64,000 bases of DNA. It comes from JAUMBM01 sp964645715. GTDB lineage: Bacteria; Bacteroidota; Bacteroidia; Chitinophagales; Saprospiraceae. The translations under genes were made by a program, and so were the position numbers. The stretch covers positions 46,832-110,831 of the forward strand of contig CAZYAO010000008.1 of NCBI GenBank assembly GCA_964645715.1. The letters run 5' to 3'. The notes under the pieces are model-generated. The model was not told where the DNA came from. It saw nothing but the letters and a program-made list of their open reading frames with translations, and made no database searches. Below are positions 1-8,604 of the stretch, piece by piece. Every line of letters begins with the position of its first letter. Within the stretch, counting starts at the first letter, position 1.

Positions 1-22
1 CGTCTTTATACTTCTTTGGATA

Positions 23-481
23 GTGCAAAAGGAATATCTATCCAGTAAGGCACAATACCTAACACGCATTGCTATTGCCCTTACCTTTGCCTGTCACGGC
101 CTGTACGCGGCTGGTTACTATCCCGTACCAGGTGGATTCATCAGTATGGTGATGGCGGGACTTGGACTCAGTCAGGCCGATGCCCTGCAATTTCTGTACT
201 TAGCAGGGATAGCCGATTTTGTAGCCGCAGGCCTGCTGCTGTTGCCCTGGAAAACCGCCTGGCTAGCCGGCCTTGTGTACACAGTTGCCTGGGGATTGCT
301 GACGACACTGGCAAGGTTGTGGTCCAACTACTGGATTAGCGACTGGGAGATGATGCTCATCTATTGGCTGCACGAGTTTGTGTATCGCCTTCCCCATTTT
401 CTAATCCCGCTGTGGTTGCTTCTCCTGTATAGACAGGAAGACACACAATATCAGACTAGGACTCCTGAAACTGCAGCCTGA
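23..481 (+). CDS. small DoxX-like integral membrane protein
   Basis: A 152-residue hydrophobic protein with about four membrane segments (roughly residues 12-30, 55-75, 78-98 and 112-138). The spacing of helices and the short polar loops resemble DoxX-like membrane proteins, but no diagnostic motif is present, so the family call is weak and no function is proposed. The start is GTG at 23; the frame stays open to the left edge of the window, so the true start may lie outside it. Its last 26 bases overlap the convergent ABC exporter gene, so the two 3' ends share sequence. Confidence 0.6.
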   Translation: MQKEYLSSKAQYLTRIAIALTFACHGLYAAGYYPVPGGFISMVMAGLGLSQADALQFLYLAGIADFVAAGLLLLPWKTAWLAGLVYTVAWGLLTTLARLWSNYWISDWEMMLIYWLHEFVYRLPHFLIPLWLLLLYRQEDTQYQTRTPETAA

Positions 482-2288
482 GCAGCGTACTATAGGCCCC
501 GTCGGGGATCGCAGAAAGCTGTTCATGCGTACCGGACTCAATGATTTTTCCCTTATCAATGACATGAATAACATCCACCTCGCGGATGGTACTCAGCCGG
601 TGAGCCACAATTATAGAAGTACGCCCCTCCATAAGTACATTGAGCGCGTCCTGCACCACCTTTTCACTCTCTGCATCCAGACTGGAAGTAGCCTCATCCA
701 GCAGCAGAATGGCCGGATCCTTCAAAATAGCCCGGGCAATAGCGATACGCTGGCGCTGACCGCCACTCAACTTTATGCCGCGTTCGCCCACAAGCGTATC
801 AAATTTTTCAGGAAAACCATCAATGAACTCCCAGGCGTTAGCCTTTCGGGCAGCCGCTTCGATCTCGGCCTCCGAGGCATCAGGTTTCCCGTAACGAATA
901 TTTTCTTTGATAGTACCACCAAACAGCAGAACTTCCTGCGGTACGATCGCCATATTCTGCCGAAGCTCATTGAGTTCAAACGACTGCAGCGGCTGGTCAT
1001 CAACCCGTATCGTGCCGCGCTCTACCGCATAGAAGCGCAGCAACAAAGCCACGATGGTTGACTTTCCGCTTCCGCTGGCACCCACCAGTGCGATTCGCTG
1101 GCCAGGCTGAATGGTAAAATCTATCCCCTTGAGTACAGCTACATCCGGACGGGTAGGGTAGGAGAAGTGGACTCCTTCATAAGTGATTTTGCCAGCTAAT
1201 CTTCGCTGATTGCGTTGACTATCCGGCGCTATTGACAACTCGGAAGGAAGGTGAAGGATCTCTACAATACGCTCTGTTGCCCCTACTGCAGCAACAATCT
1301 CTGTGTAAAAAGTACCCAAGGTGGCAATTGATCCACCGATAATACCCGTGAAAACCACAAAATCAACTAATTCACCCTCCAGCATATCCCCCTGCTGCAC
1401 CATGATAGCAGCGCGCCACATGATAAAAAACAATGCACCGAACATCACAAAAATAATGAACGCAGCAAACAGTCCGCGCATCTGTGCCGCCTTCAGCGAG
1501 GTGCGGACAGCCGAAGTCAGACTTTTGACATAGCGCTGACGTTCAAACCACTCATTGGTGTAGGCCTTCACCGTCTGGATAGACTGTATCGTTTCCTCTA
1601 CGACCACATTCGACTGAGCCAGTTCGTCCTGCCGTCCTTTGGAAAGCTTGCGAATGTAGCGGCCAAAGTACATAGCCACAACCACCACCAAGGGGAAAGT
1701 GGCCAGCATCGTAAGCGCCAACCGGGGCATGGAGAATACAATGATACCCACGCCCCCCAGCAGTACGATCAGCTGCCGGATAAACTCTGCCAGGGTGATG
1801 CTAAAAATCCCCTGTACCTGCGTAACATCATTGGTCAGGCGACTCGACAACTCCCCGGACCGTCGCTCTTCAAAAAAAGTAATGGGCAGGCTGATCAGTT
1901 TCTCGTACAAGTCTGTGCGCAACAAAGCCATGCTTTTCTCACTCACCAATGCAAACAGTTGTACCCTGAAGTACGACATGACACTCTGCACCCCCAAAAG
2001 CACCAGCAACAATAAAAAAAGCTGATTGAGCGAGAGATTGTAGGAAGACTTGTTGGAGATAACGTTGAAAATCTCGCCAGGCACCTTCATTATCGCCAAA
2101 AATACCAGACTCCCGGCAGCCAGAAAGAACATTCCCAGCAGGAAAGACCATTTGAAAGGCAGCACATAGCGAAATACCTCTATTGCCTTCCGGAGGCCGT
2201 CCTTACTCAGCTTGGCCTTGCCCTGGACTGTCGACTCTTCCCCCTGTTTGTCCGGTGAAGCTGCTGGTTGATGGTTGTTTGATGCCAT
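456..2288 (-). CDS. ABC exporter, fused permease and ATPase (MsbA/multidrug type)
   Basis: A 610-residue half-transporter that would act as a homodimer in the inner membrane, exporting lipid, peptide or drug substrates using ATP. Residues about 40-345 form the six-helix transmembrane domain. The ATPase half has a Walker A motif GASGSGKS at 403-410, the signature LSGGQ at 507-511 and Walker B ILLLDEAT around 527-534, all intact. The N-terminal 30 residues are polar and probably cytoplasmic. Length and order are typical of MsbA/BmrA-like exporters; the substrate cannot be told from sequence. It is transcribed alone from the 2289-2509 intergenic region, which holds a consensus -7 element and repeated TGCGCA palindromes. 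Confidence 0.9.
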   Translation of the reverse strand: MASNNHQPAASPDKQGEESTVQGKAKLSKDGLRKAIEVFRYVLPFKWSFLLGMFFLAAGSLVFLAIMKVPGEIFNVISNKSSYNLSLNQLFLLLLVLLGVQSVMSYFRVQLFALVSEKSMALLRTDLYEKLISLPITFFEERRSGELSSRLTNDVTQVQGIFSITLAEFIRQLIVLLGGVGIIVFSMPRLALTMLATFPLVVVVAMYFGRYIRKLSKGRQDELAQSNVVVEETIQSIQTVKAYTNEWFERQRYVKSLTSAVRTSLKAAQMRGLFAAFIIFVMFGALFFIMWRAAIMVQQGDMLEGELVDFVVFTGIIGGSIATLGTFYTEIVAAVGATERIVEILHLPSELSIAPDSQRNQRRLAGKITYEGVHFSYPTRPDVAVLKGIDFTIQPGQRIALVGASGSGKSTIVALLLRFYAVERGTIRVDDQPLQSFELNELRQNMAIVPQEVLLFGGTIKENIRYGKPDASEAEIEAAARKANAWEFIDGFPEKFDTLVGERGIKLSGGQRQRIAIARAILKDPAILLLDEATSSLDAESEKVVQDALNVLMEGRTSIIVAHRLSTIREVDVIHVIDKGKIIESGTHEQLSAIPDGAYSTLLRLQFQES

Positions 2289-2321
2289 AAGAAGATTGCC
2301 AAATGTGGTAATTCAGCTAAA

Positions 2322-2362
2322 TTGCGCAAATTTTGCGCAGCCTGCTAACTTGCGCAAAGGTA
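2322..2362 (-). promoter_or_regulatory. promoter -7 element with three TGCGCA palindromes
   Basis: Read on the minus strand, 2362-2355 is TACCTTTG, a perfect Bacteroidota -7 element, about 70 bases upstream of the ABC exporter start. Three copies of TGCGCA, two within the longer palindrome TTGCGCAA, sit at 2322-2329, 2334-2339 and 2350-2357. The last overlaps the -7 box. This arrangement suggests an operator, but no matching regulator is visible in the window. Confidence 0.45.
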
Positions 2363-2509
2363 AGGCTTATTATTTGTTGAATAACATTCGGCAGACAAAC
2401 AGGTTGACCTGTTTCGATGTTGCTTCTCAGATTTAGCTGTCAGTGAGTGCAGTAGTACAGCGGTGGCAGCCAGGCGATCAAACTAAATGATTACTATTTT
2501 TACAATCTC

Positions 2510-3285
2510 ATGAAAAAACTTCTTGTATTTTTTTATCTGTGGACACTTCAAGCAAGCGCTTACCTGCCTGCGCAACAGGCCGAGCTGGGCGTTTTGCTGG
2601 GCGGCGGCTTTTACAGCGGTGACCTTTCACCCAAGGAATTTGGCATTTACTTTACAGAAATAAAACCCGCACTGGGTCTGTTTTACCGATTCAACACCCG
2701 CGGCCCGCTCAGTTTGCGAGCCGCTTTGTCACGTACAGGGCTCGAAGCCGACGATCGCCGCCGCACCGGATTTGAGGATCGCATGTTCAATTTTCGAACC
2801 ACTGTCACCGAACTGGCCCTGACGGCAGAATGGAAGTTGTTTACGACAGGCAGTGCACGCGGATGGCAGCTATCCCCCTTCCTGTTCGGCGGCGGCGGTG
2901 TATACCGCTTCAATCCCGAAGTACTTTTTGACGGTCAGTGGATAGCCGTGCAGCCGCTGGGTACAGAGGGGCAGGGGCTGCCGGGCTATGCAGCACCTTA
3001 TGCACTCACCCAGTGGCAATTGCCGCTGGGAATGGGCGTACAGCTTCGTTACCGCCGGCAAATGACCATTACGCTGGAGCTGGGTGGCCGCCGCCTGTTT
3101 ACGGATCATCTCGATGATGTGAGCGGCGCAGTCGTCCGCTACACAGATATCCTCAACGGCAACGGTGCGCTGGCCGCCCAAATCAGCAGGCCAGTGGTTT
3201 TCAATCCCGATAGAGACCTAACTTATAGAAGAGGCGGAGACCAAGTGGACTGGTATTACATTGGCGGCATCACTTTTGCCTTTCC
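2510..3285 (+). CDS. outer-membrane beta-barrel protein, DUF6089-like, cut by gap
   Basis: About 259 residues are readable before the scaffold gap. The protein starts with a signal peptide (MKKLLVFFYLWTLQASAYLPAQ) and continues with alternating hydrophobic/polar beta strands, a glycine-rich N-terminal strand containing GVLLGGGFYSGDLSP, and a late segment DWYYIGGITFAF. These fit the DUF6089 (THC0290_0291) outer-membrane family of Bacteroidota, whose members end with a similar aromatic strand. The true C-terminus is probably only a few residues past the gap edge. Reading through the 100 N gives a stop at 3406, but the gap length is nominal so that frame has no meaning. Function unknown; related proteins are often found near T9SS genes. 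Confidence 0.65.
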
Positions 3286-3385
3286 NNNNNNNNNNNNNNN
3301 NNNNNNNNNNNNNNNNNNNNNNNNNNNNNNNNNNNNNNNNNNNNNNNNNNNNNNNNNNNNNNNNNNNNNNNNNNNNNNNNNNNNN
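3286..3385. other. assembly gap of 100 N
   Basis: Exactly 100 undetermined bases, the conventional placeholder for a gap of unknown size. It interrupts the end of the preceding outer-membrane protein gene. The sequence right after it (about 3407-3432) is T- and A-rich with a partly self-complementary look, like a terminator, which may be why assembly broke there. Confidence 0.95.
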
Positions 3386-3458
3386 GCTGCCAAAGAATAT
3401 GATTAAAATCCTTTTGGCTTTTTTAAAAAAAACACCCAAACAGGCACCTAGAAGCCAT

Positions 3459-3487
3459 TTGCCTTTGTAAATTTAATGTTAACTTTG
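3459..3487 (+). promoter_or_regulatory. Bacteroidota promoter, TTG-N18-TAACTTTG
   Basis: TTG at 3459-3461 and TAACTTTG at 3480-3487 are separated by 18 bases, matching the -33/-7 consensus of the phylum. The start codon of the ArsC-like gene follows 23 bases after the -7 element. Confidence 0.6.
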
Positions 3488-3510
3488 CTGCGCACCATTG
3501 TGAGGAACGT

Positions 3511-3963
3511 ATGAAACGAGTGCTGATTGTTAGTCCCAACCACCATTGTCAGGCGCATATGGCCTTGGGGTACCTGAATTTTTTTGCGGCCAACCTGGCA
3601 CAAGGAGTGAGTTTCGTTCCTTTATCCACCTGCCGGTCAGAAGTTGTTCAGGTGATGCACGAAGACAATATTGATATCAGCAGGCAGGCACCGGGTCCGT
3701 TGGATACACTCGAAAACGTCGCCGCTACTGCTTTTGATTTTTTGATAACCATTGTCGACGACCAAGTATCCACGCTGGAAGAACCTGCACTCCCGGCCGA
3801 CCAGCGTCTTCGCTATTACATTCCTGGCCCTGACTTCTACGGTGGTGGCATTGAGGGGATGCGCGAAATGCGGGAGAGTATCAAGAAAGCGCTGCTGCGA
3901 TTTATCGGCCAGCACCTGATACCGGCGCCGCCTGCGCCAGTTGAACAACCTGAATACCTGTAG
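3511..3963 (+). CDS. arsenate reductase/LMW phosphatase-like protein, catalytic site lost
   Basis: This 150-residue protein aligns by eye along its length with thioredoxin-type arsenate reductases and low-molecular-weight tyrosine phosphatases. It keeps MKRVLIV (strand 1), ALGYLNFFA (helix 1), VMHEDNIDIS, FDFLITIVDD and a C-terminal amphipathic helix. The P-loop CTGNSCRS expected at residues 8-15 reads SPNHHCQA: the nucleophilic Cys8 is Ser, the phosphate-binding Arg14 is Gln and only Cys13 remains. The redox cysteine expected in the V-x-VCDN segment is also missing (TIVDDQ). Known members need these residues, so neither phosphatase nor arsenate reductase activity is expected; a binding or regulatory role is an inference. 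It has its own promoter and is convergent with glpK, three bases apart. Confidence 0.65.
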   Translation: MKRVLIVSPNHHCQAHMALGYLNFFAANLAQGVSFVPLSTCRSEVVQVMHEDNIDISRQAPGPLDTLENVAATAFDFLITIVDDQVSTLEEPALPADQRLRYYIPGPDFYGGGIEGMREMRESIKKALLRFIGQHLIPAPPAPVEQPEYL

Positions 3964-3966
3964 CCG

Positions 3967-5457
3967 CTAGTCCTCAACCCAGCGCATCGTCCTTTCCACT
4001 GCTTTTTGCCAACCTTTGTAGAGCTGCTCACGCCTTGCTGCCTCCATTTGAGGAGAGAAATGTGCATCACAGGCCCACTTGTCTGCCAAGTCTTCCACCG
4101 TCCAGAAGCCCGCTGCCAGTCCGGCCAGGTAAGCTGCTCCCAGCGCAGTGGTTTCAATAATGCGGGGTCTTTCCACGGCTGTATTCAGTATGTCGGCCTG
4201 AAACTGCATCAATAGGTTGTTGGCACTAGCACCTCCGTCGACGCGCAGACAGTGTATTGGCTGACCGGCATCAGATTCCATGGCTGCCAGCACATCGCGC
4301 GTTTGGTAAGCAAGTGACTCCAGCGTAGCCCTGATCAGGTGTGACTTATTGACACCGCGGGTGAGACCAAAGATAGCGCCACGCGCATACATATCCCAAT
4401 AAGGTGCACCCAGCCCTGCAAACGCAGGCACCACGTAGACGCCATTGGTATCTGCTACCTTCATGGAAAAAAACTCTGAATCGGGCGACTCGTCAATAAT
4501 CCTTAGGCCATCGCGTAACCATTGTATAGCGGCACCTGCGATAAACACGCTACCCTCCAGCGCATACTGAATCTTGTGGTTGAGTCCCCAGGCGATGGTA
4601 GTGATAAGACCTGCGCTGGACAGGACAGGCGTATCACCCGTGTTCATCAGCATAAAACAGCCCGTACCGTAGGTATTTTTGGCCATACCCGCCTGCAGGC
4701 AAGCCTGTCCAAACAAAGCCGCCTGCTGATCACCTGCCACACCAGTCACCGGAATGGCTTCTCCCAGCCATTCGGGCGCTAGTTCTCCGAAATACGCGTT
4801 GGACGGCATCACTTCAGGAAGAACTGACCGAGGAATGCGCAGTGCACTCAGCAGCGGCTCGTCCCATTCGAGCCGGACAATATTGTACAGCATGGTACGC
4901 GAAGCATTGGAATAGTCGGTCGCGTGTACTTTGCCATCGGTAAGCCGATAGATGAGCCAGCTGTCGACCGTACCAAAACACAAGTCGCCGGCTTCCGCTC
5001 TTCTCCTTGCCTCCGGCAGATGATCGAGCATCCAGGCCAGCTTTGTGGCCGAGAAGTAGGCATCGATGACCAGGCCGGTATTGCTGCGTACATAGGTCTC
5101 CCAACCCGCACTTTTGAGTTGGTCACAGTGCTCGGCGGTGCGACGATCCTGCCATACGATCGCCTTACCAAGTGGCTGACCGGTATATCGATCCCACAGT
5201 AGGGTAGTCTCACGCTGGTTGGTGATGCCCACAGCAGCGATTTCCGATGCCCGGACACCTGCCTGCTCCATCACCCTGCGAGCCACGGACAACTGCGTTG
5301 ACCAAAGTTCTTCGGCATCGTGCTCTACCCATCCCGGTTGAGGATAGTACTGCGTGAACTCTTCCTGTGCCATGGACACCCACTGCCCCTGCCGGTCAAA
5401 AAGAATGGCGCGGGAACTGGTCGTTCCCTGATCAAGCGCGAGGATATATGATTTCAT
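3967..5457 (-). CDS. glpK: glycerol kinase
   Basis: A 496-residue FGGY-family kinase that phosphorylates glycerol to sn-glycerol 3-phosphate in the cytoplasm using ATP. The N-terminal phosphate loop DQGTTSSRAILFD lies at 8-20, GITNQRETT near 82, and the C-terminal FGGY region has GGASANNLLMQFQADIL. Length is normal for GlpK. No glycerol facilitator or glycerol-3-phosphate dehydrogenase gene is next to it; its 5' neighbour is nnr, in the same direction 38 bases upstream, so the two may be co-transcribed. Confidence 0.95.
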   Translation of the reverse strand: MKSYILALDQGTTSSRAILFDRQGQWVSMAQEEFTQYYPQPGWVEHDAEELWSTQLSVARRVMEQAGVRASEIAAVGITNQRETTLLWDRYTGQPLGKAIVWQDRRTAEHCDQLKSAGWETYVRSNTGLVIDAYFSATKLAWMLDHLPEARRRAEAGDLCFGTVDSWLIYRLTDGKVHATDYSNASRTMLYNIVRLEWDEPLLSALRIPRSVLPEVMPSNAYFGELAPEWLGEAIPVTGVAGDQQAALFGQACLQAGMAKNTYGTGCFMLMNTGDTPVLSSAGLITTIAWGLNHKIQYALEGSVFIAGAAIQWLRDGLRIIDESPDSEFFSMKVADTNGVYVVPAFAGLGAPYWDMYARGAIFGLTRGVNKSHLIRATLESLAYQTRDVLAAMESDAGQPIHCLRVDGGASANNLLMQFQADILNTAVERPRIIETTALGAAYLAGLAAGFWTVEDLADKWACDAHFSPQMEAARREQLYKGWQKAVERTMRWVED

Positions 5458-5495
5458 CTGTAGTGAGGCTTACATAATTATGGTGAGTATACTTT

Positions 5496-7040
5496 TCACA
5501 AGGATGGACCTGCTGAAGGCCGGGAGCCACCCGCCAGCGTGCGAAAAGCTTTTCCTAAAAAATCAATTAAATCACTAGCAATCAAGCTTTCCTGTCCCCA
5601 TTCAGCGGAAGCCAGGTCGCCTGCGAGGCCATGCAGATAGACCCCCAGGATGGCTGCATCGGCGGGTTTGTACCCCCTGGCCAGCAGGCCCGTCAGCAGA
5701 CCCGTCAGAACATCTCCGGTGCCAGCGGTAGCCATCCCTGCATTACCACTGCTGTTGAAGAACAAATCGCCATTGGGCAGCGCAATGATGGTATATGCAT
5801 TTTTCAGGATAATCACCCAGCGGCGCTCGACAGCCTGCTGCCGCAAAAGCCGGATCCGCGCTGTTTCATCGGCGGCAGCGCCAAACAAACGTTCAAACTC
5901 CTTTGGATGCGGGCTGAGTATAGTGTCGGGCGGCACGAGATCAAGCAGAGAAGGCTTTTGCGCCAGCATATTGAGTGCGTCGGCGTCGAGCACCAGTGGC
6001 TTCTTACAATCTTTCAGCAGGCTGCCGAGGGCTGTCAGTGAGGCAGCGTGATCCCCCAGACCGGGGCCTACCCCCAAAGCATGAAAAGCGTCCAATGCGG
6101 GCACTGTCCACCAATGCGCTGAAGTTGTTTCTTCGCTGACCATAGCCTCCGGCAGTCTGGCCAGCAGCGGACTGATACCCGCGGTAGGGATGTGTACCGT
6201 GAGCAGGCCTGCGCCTGCCCGCAGACAGGCCTCTGCAGCCAGCAGGGCAGCACCAATTTTTCCCCGACTGCCTGCAATGAGCAGAGCATGTCCCATCGTA
6301 CCCTTGTGCGAAAAGCGATCCCGTGCCCGCAACATTGCTGCGACGGCCTCTTGGGTCACCCAAAACTCGTGGCTCTCCAGCTGTGCAAGTGCCTCCGGCA
6401 GCAAGCCTATGTTGCCTACCGTCCACTGGCCAGCCAGTCCGCCACAGGAAGGCAGCAGGAAGGAAAGCTTGGGTAGCTGAAAGCTGAATGTATAGTCGGC
6501 CTTCAGCACAGGCCCCTGCGGCAGGGTGTCGACGGGTAGTCCGCTGGGGATATCGATAGCAACGCGTAAATTGGGGAGCGTATTGAGCCAGTGGACACAA
6601 GCTGCCATTGCCCCCGTGAGCGGGCGATTGAGGCCGGCGCCCATCAGGCCATCGACAACCACCGCATTGGCCGGGATTGTCGGAAAAGTCTCCGCTGAAA
6701 GTATATGCACTGGCAGCCTGTAGTGATGGAGAATCTCCAGTTGCAGCTGCCTGTCTTCGCTGCAGGACTGGCCGAAATCGGCTAGCCACACCACAACCTC
6801 ACACCCCCGCTGCAGCAGCAAGCGAGCGGCCGCGAGGCCGTCGCCGCCATTATTGCCCGGGCCGCAGAAGATGTGCAGCGGCGAGCTGCTCCCTGTGAGC
6901 GCATACAGCCAGTCTGCAAAAGCAGCGGCAGCGCGCTCCATGAGCATACGCGAAGAAATGGGCTCGTGCTCGATGGTATAGGCATCCCAATCCCGGATCT
7001 GCCGGGCGGAAAGCAGTTTGACCATGTCTTGTTCTATCAT
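5496..7040 (-). CDS. nnr: bifunctional NAD(P)HX epimerase/dehydratase
   Basis: A 514-residue fusion enzyme that repairs hydrated NADH and NADPH. The N-terminal YjeF_N epimerase domain (about 1-215) contains GPGNNGGDG at 60-68 and DGLMGAGLNRPL near 130-141. The C-terminal ADP/ATP-dependent dehydratase domain (about 225-505) contains LDADALN at 351-357, HPKEFERLFG at 378-387 and the nucleotide-binding NSSGNAGMATAGTGD at 429-443. All hallmark motifs are present and the domain order is the usual one. A second Met at residue 6 is an alternative start. glpK follows 38 bases downstream on the same strand. Confidence 0.93.
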   Translation of the reverse strand: MIEQDMVKLLSARQIRDWDAYTIEHEPISSRMLMERAAAAFADWLYALTGSSSPLHIFCGPGNNGGDGLAAARLLLQRGCEVVVWLADFGQSCSEDRQLQLEILHHYRLPVHILSAETFPTIPANAVVVDGLMGAGLNRPLTGAMAACVHWLNTLPNLRVAIDIPSGLPVDTLPQGPVLKADYTFSFQLPKLSFLLPSCGGLAGQWTVGNIGLLPEALAQLESHEFWVTQEAVAAMLRARDRFSHKGTMGHALLIAGSRGKIGAALLAAEACLRAGAGLLTVHIPTAGISPLLARLPEAMVSEETTSAHWWTVPALDAFHALGVGPGLGDHAASLTALGSLLKDCKKPLVLDADALNMLAQKPSLLDLVPPDTILSPHPKEFERLFGAAADETARIRLLRQQAVERRWVIILKNAYTIIALPNGDLFFNSSGNAGMATAGTGDVLTGLLTGLLARGYKPADAAILGVYLHGLAGDLASAEWGQESLIASDLIDFLGKAFRTLAGGSRPSAGPSL

Positions 7041-7149
7041 TCCGATTGCAGGCTGCGTGTAAAATTTAGGGCTAAGTTAACGGTTTGTCGATTTATTTGT
7101 TAGATATTTAGGCAAATAGCCTGATTTTTGCACGCAAATACAAATAGAC

Positions 7150-8406
7150 ATGATTAAAAAACTTTGGATTGTCGTATTGGCCATAACTGCCCTTTTTCAA
7201 TCGGTTATACAGGCCGACTATCTTGCAGCGCAGACAGTTGTCAGTCCGTTGCAGCAAATAAAAGCCGATGTCGTCTACCTCTCCTCTGATTACCTTGAAG
7301 GACGCGAAGCAGGCACACAGGGCGAAAAGCTGGCTGCCGACTACATTGCCTGGCGGTTTGCCCAAATAGGGCTGCAGCCCCGGGGGCATGAAGGCAGCTG
7401 GTTTCATGAGTTTGATTTCAACTTTAACACCAACCCGCATGCGCAGGGCGGCGAAGCGCGCACTGGCCGCAATGTGGTAGGTTTCATTGACAATGGAGCT
7501 CCTACGACTGTGGTAATTGGTGCCCACTACGACCACCTGGGCTATGGTGCCTTTGGTTCCCTGTACACAGGCGACCCTGCCATACACAACGGTGCCGATG
7601 ACAATGCCAGTGGAGTAGCTGCTATGCTGCGCATCGCAGAGTACCTGAAGCAAAGCGGCACTGCCAAATCGAACAACTACCTGTTCCTTGCTTTTTCGGC
7701 TGAGGAACTCGGTCTGGTAGGATCCAAGAAATGGGTCAACGATCCGACGCTTGCGCTGGGCGGCATCAACTATATGTTTAACCTTGACATGGTTGGAAGG
7801 CTCAATGCAGAAAAATCGCTGCTGATCACCGGCACGGGTACCAGTCCCAGCTGGGCACCGATACTTGCGCAACTCAAAGTAGCAGACATCCAGATCCGCA
7901 CCAGCGAATCGGGTGTAGGTCCTTCCGACCATACCTCCTTCTACCTCCAGAACATGCCCGTGCTCAGCTTTTTTACAGGACAGCACAGCGACTACCACAA
8001 GCCGGTCGACGATGCTCACCTGATCAACTACCAGGGTATTTACGACATCACGCAGCTGGCCGTTGCCATTATTGAGCAGACCAGCCAGGCGGGCAAGCTT
8101 GCTTTCACACCTACCAAGGATGAAAACGAGAATAAGCAGGCGGCACGCTTTAAGGTAAGTCTGGGTGTGATGCCCGACTACGTTTACGGCGGTAAAGGGC
8201 TTAGAGTCGACAGTGTCATTGAAGGCCGGGTTGGTGCCAAAGCGGGCATAAAAGCCGGTGATATCATTGTAAAGCTGGGCGACAAAGAGATCAGCGACAT
8301 CTATACGTACATGGAAGGACTTGCCTCCTTTCAGACAGGCAACGCCACCACCGTCATCGTAAAAAGAGGTGAGGCGGAGATTAGTATGCCTGTGAAGTTT
8401 GAATAG
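7150..8406 (+). CDS. secreted M28 family aminopeptidase with PDZ domain
   Basis: A 418-residue zinc aminopeptidase with an N-terminal signal peptide (about 1-28), so it acts in the periplasm or outside. The di-zinc ligands expected for M28 are visible: His126 in GAHYDHLG, Asp151 in GADDNASG, Glu185/Glu186 in SAEELG, Asp213 in LDMVGR and His261 in GPSDHTSFY. Residues about 335-415 form a PDZ domain with the GLRVDSVIEGRVGAKAGIKAGD-type carboxylate-binding and turn region. M28-PDZ fusions are common in Bacteroidota and probably degrade peptides from extracellular protein. It is followed by a hairpin-rich leader and then cdsA. Confidence 0.9.
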   Translation: MIKKLWIVVLAITALFQSVIQADYLAAQTVVSPLQQIKADVVYLSSDYLEGREAGTQGEKLAADYIAWRFAQIGLQPRGHEGSWFHEFDFNFNTNPHAQGGEARTGRNVVGFIDNGAPTTVVIGAHYDHLGYGAFGSLYTGDPAIHNGADDNASGVAAMLRIAEYLKQSGTAKSNNYLFLAFSAEELGLVGSKKWVNDPTLALGGINYMFNLDMVGRLNAEKSLLITGTGTSPSWAPILAQLKVADIQIRTSESGVGPSDHTSFYLQNMPVLSFFTGQHSDYHKPVDDAHLINYQGIYDITQLAVAIIEQTSQAGKLAFTPTKDENENKQAARFKVSLGVMPDYVYGGKGLRVDSVIEGRVGAKAGIKAGDIIVKLGDKEISDIYTYMEGLASFQTGNATTVIVKRGEAEISMPVKFE

Positions 8407-8431
8407 TGGCCTGTGGTTTCGGCAAATTCGC

Positions 8432-8439
8432 TACCTTTG
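8432..8439 (+). promoter_or_regulatory. candidate -7 element TACCTTTG ahead of cdsA leader
   Basis: TACCTTTG matches the phylum -7 consensus exactly and lies between the M28 stop codon and the double hairpin. No clear TTG stands at the right distance upstream; only a TTTC-like stretch is nearby. If active, transcripts would carry about 160 bases of leader with both hairpins before cdsA. Confidence 0.35.
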
Positions 8440-8486
8440 CCGTAGAAATAACTATGCTACCATAGCGAGTCGGCTGTTTTGGCCCT

Positions 8487-8571
8487 GAATGGCTTCGTAT
8501 TTTTTTTAAAAAAAACATACGGCCATTCAAAGCGTTTTGGGGCAGCCAGGGCTGCCCCAAAACGCTTTGAA
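8487..8571 (+). terminator. two tandem hairpins between M28 peptidase and cdsA
   Basis: Hairpin 1 (8487-8528) pairs GAATGGC-CGTAT with ATACG-GCCATTC around a run of eight T and eight A. Hairpin 2 (8526-8571) has perfect 22-base arms with only two bases (AG) in the loop. The two share three bases at 8526-8528. They could form a strong terminator for the peptidase gene or, given the -7 element upstream, an attenuating leader for cdsA. Confidence 0.7.
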
Positions 8572-8604
8572 CCAGCCATCGCGCAAAAAACTGAACCAGG
8601 TATC

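Noticed and set aside
3387..3406. C-terminal tail AAKEYD joined across the gap to the outer-membrane protein
   Set aside because: The gap length is a placeholder, so the frame after it cannot be linked to the frame before it.
3511..3963. Functional arsenic resistance gene
   Set aside because: The P-loop cysteine and arginine are missing and no arsR, acr3 or other arsenic gene is nearby.
7108..8019. Minus-strand open frame of 303 codons
   Set aside because: Antisense shadow of the M28 peptidase gene, whose zinc ligands and signal peptide are intact.
8526..8571. Possible insertion-sequence terminal repeat
   Set aside because: The arms are adjacent with a two-base loop, and no transposase or second copy is present. 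It is a hairpin.
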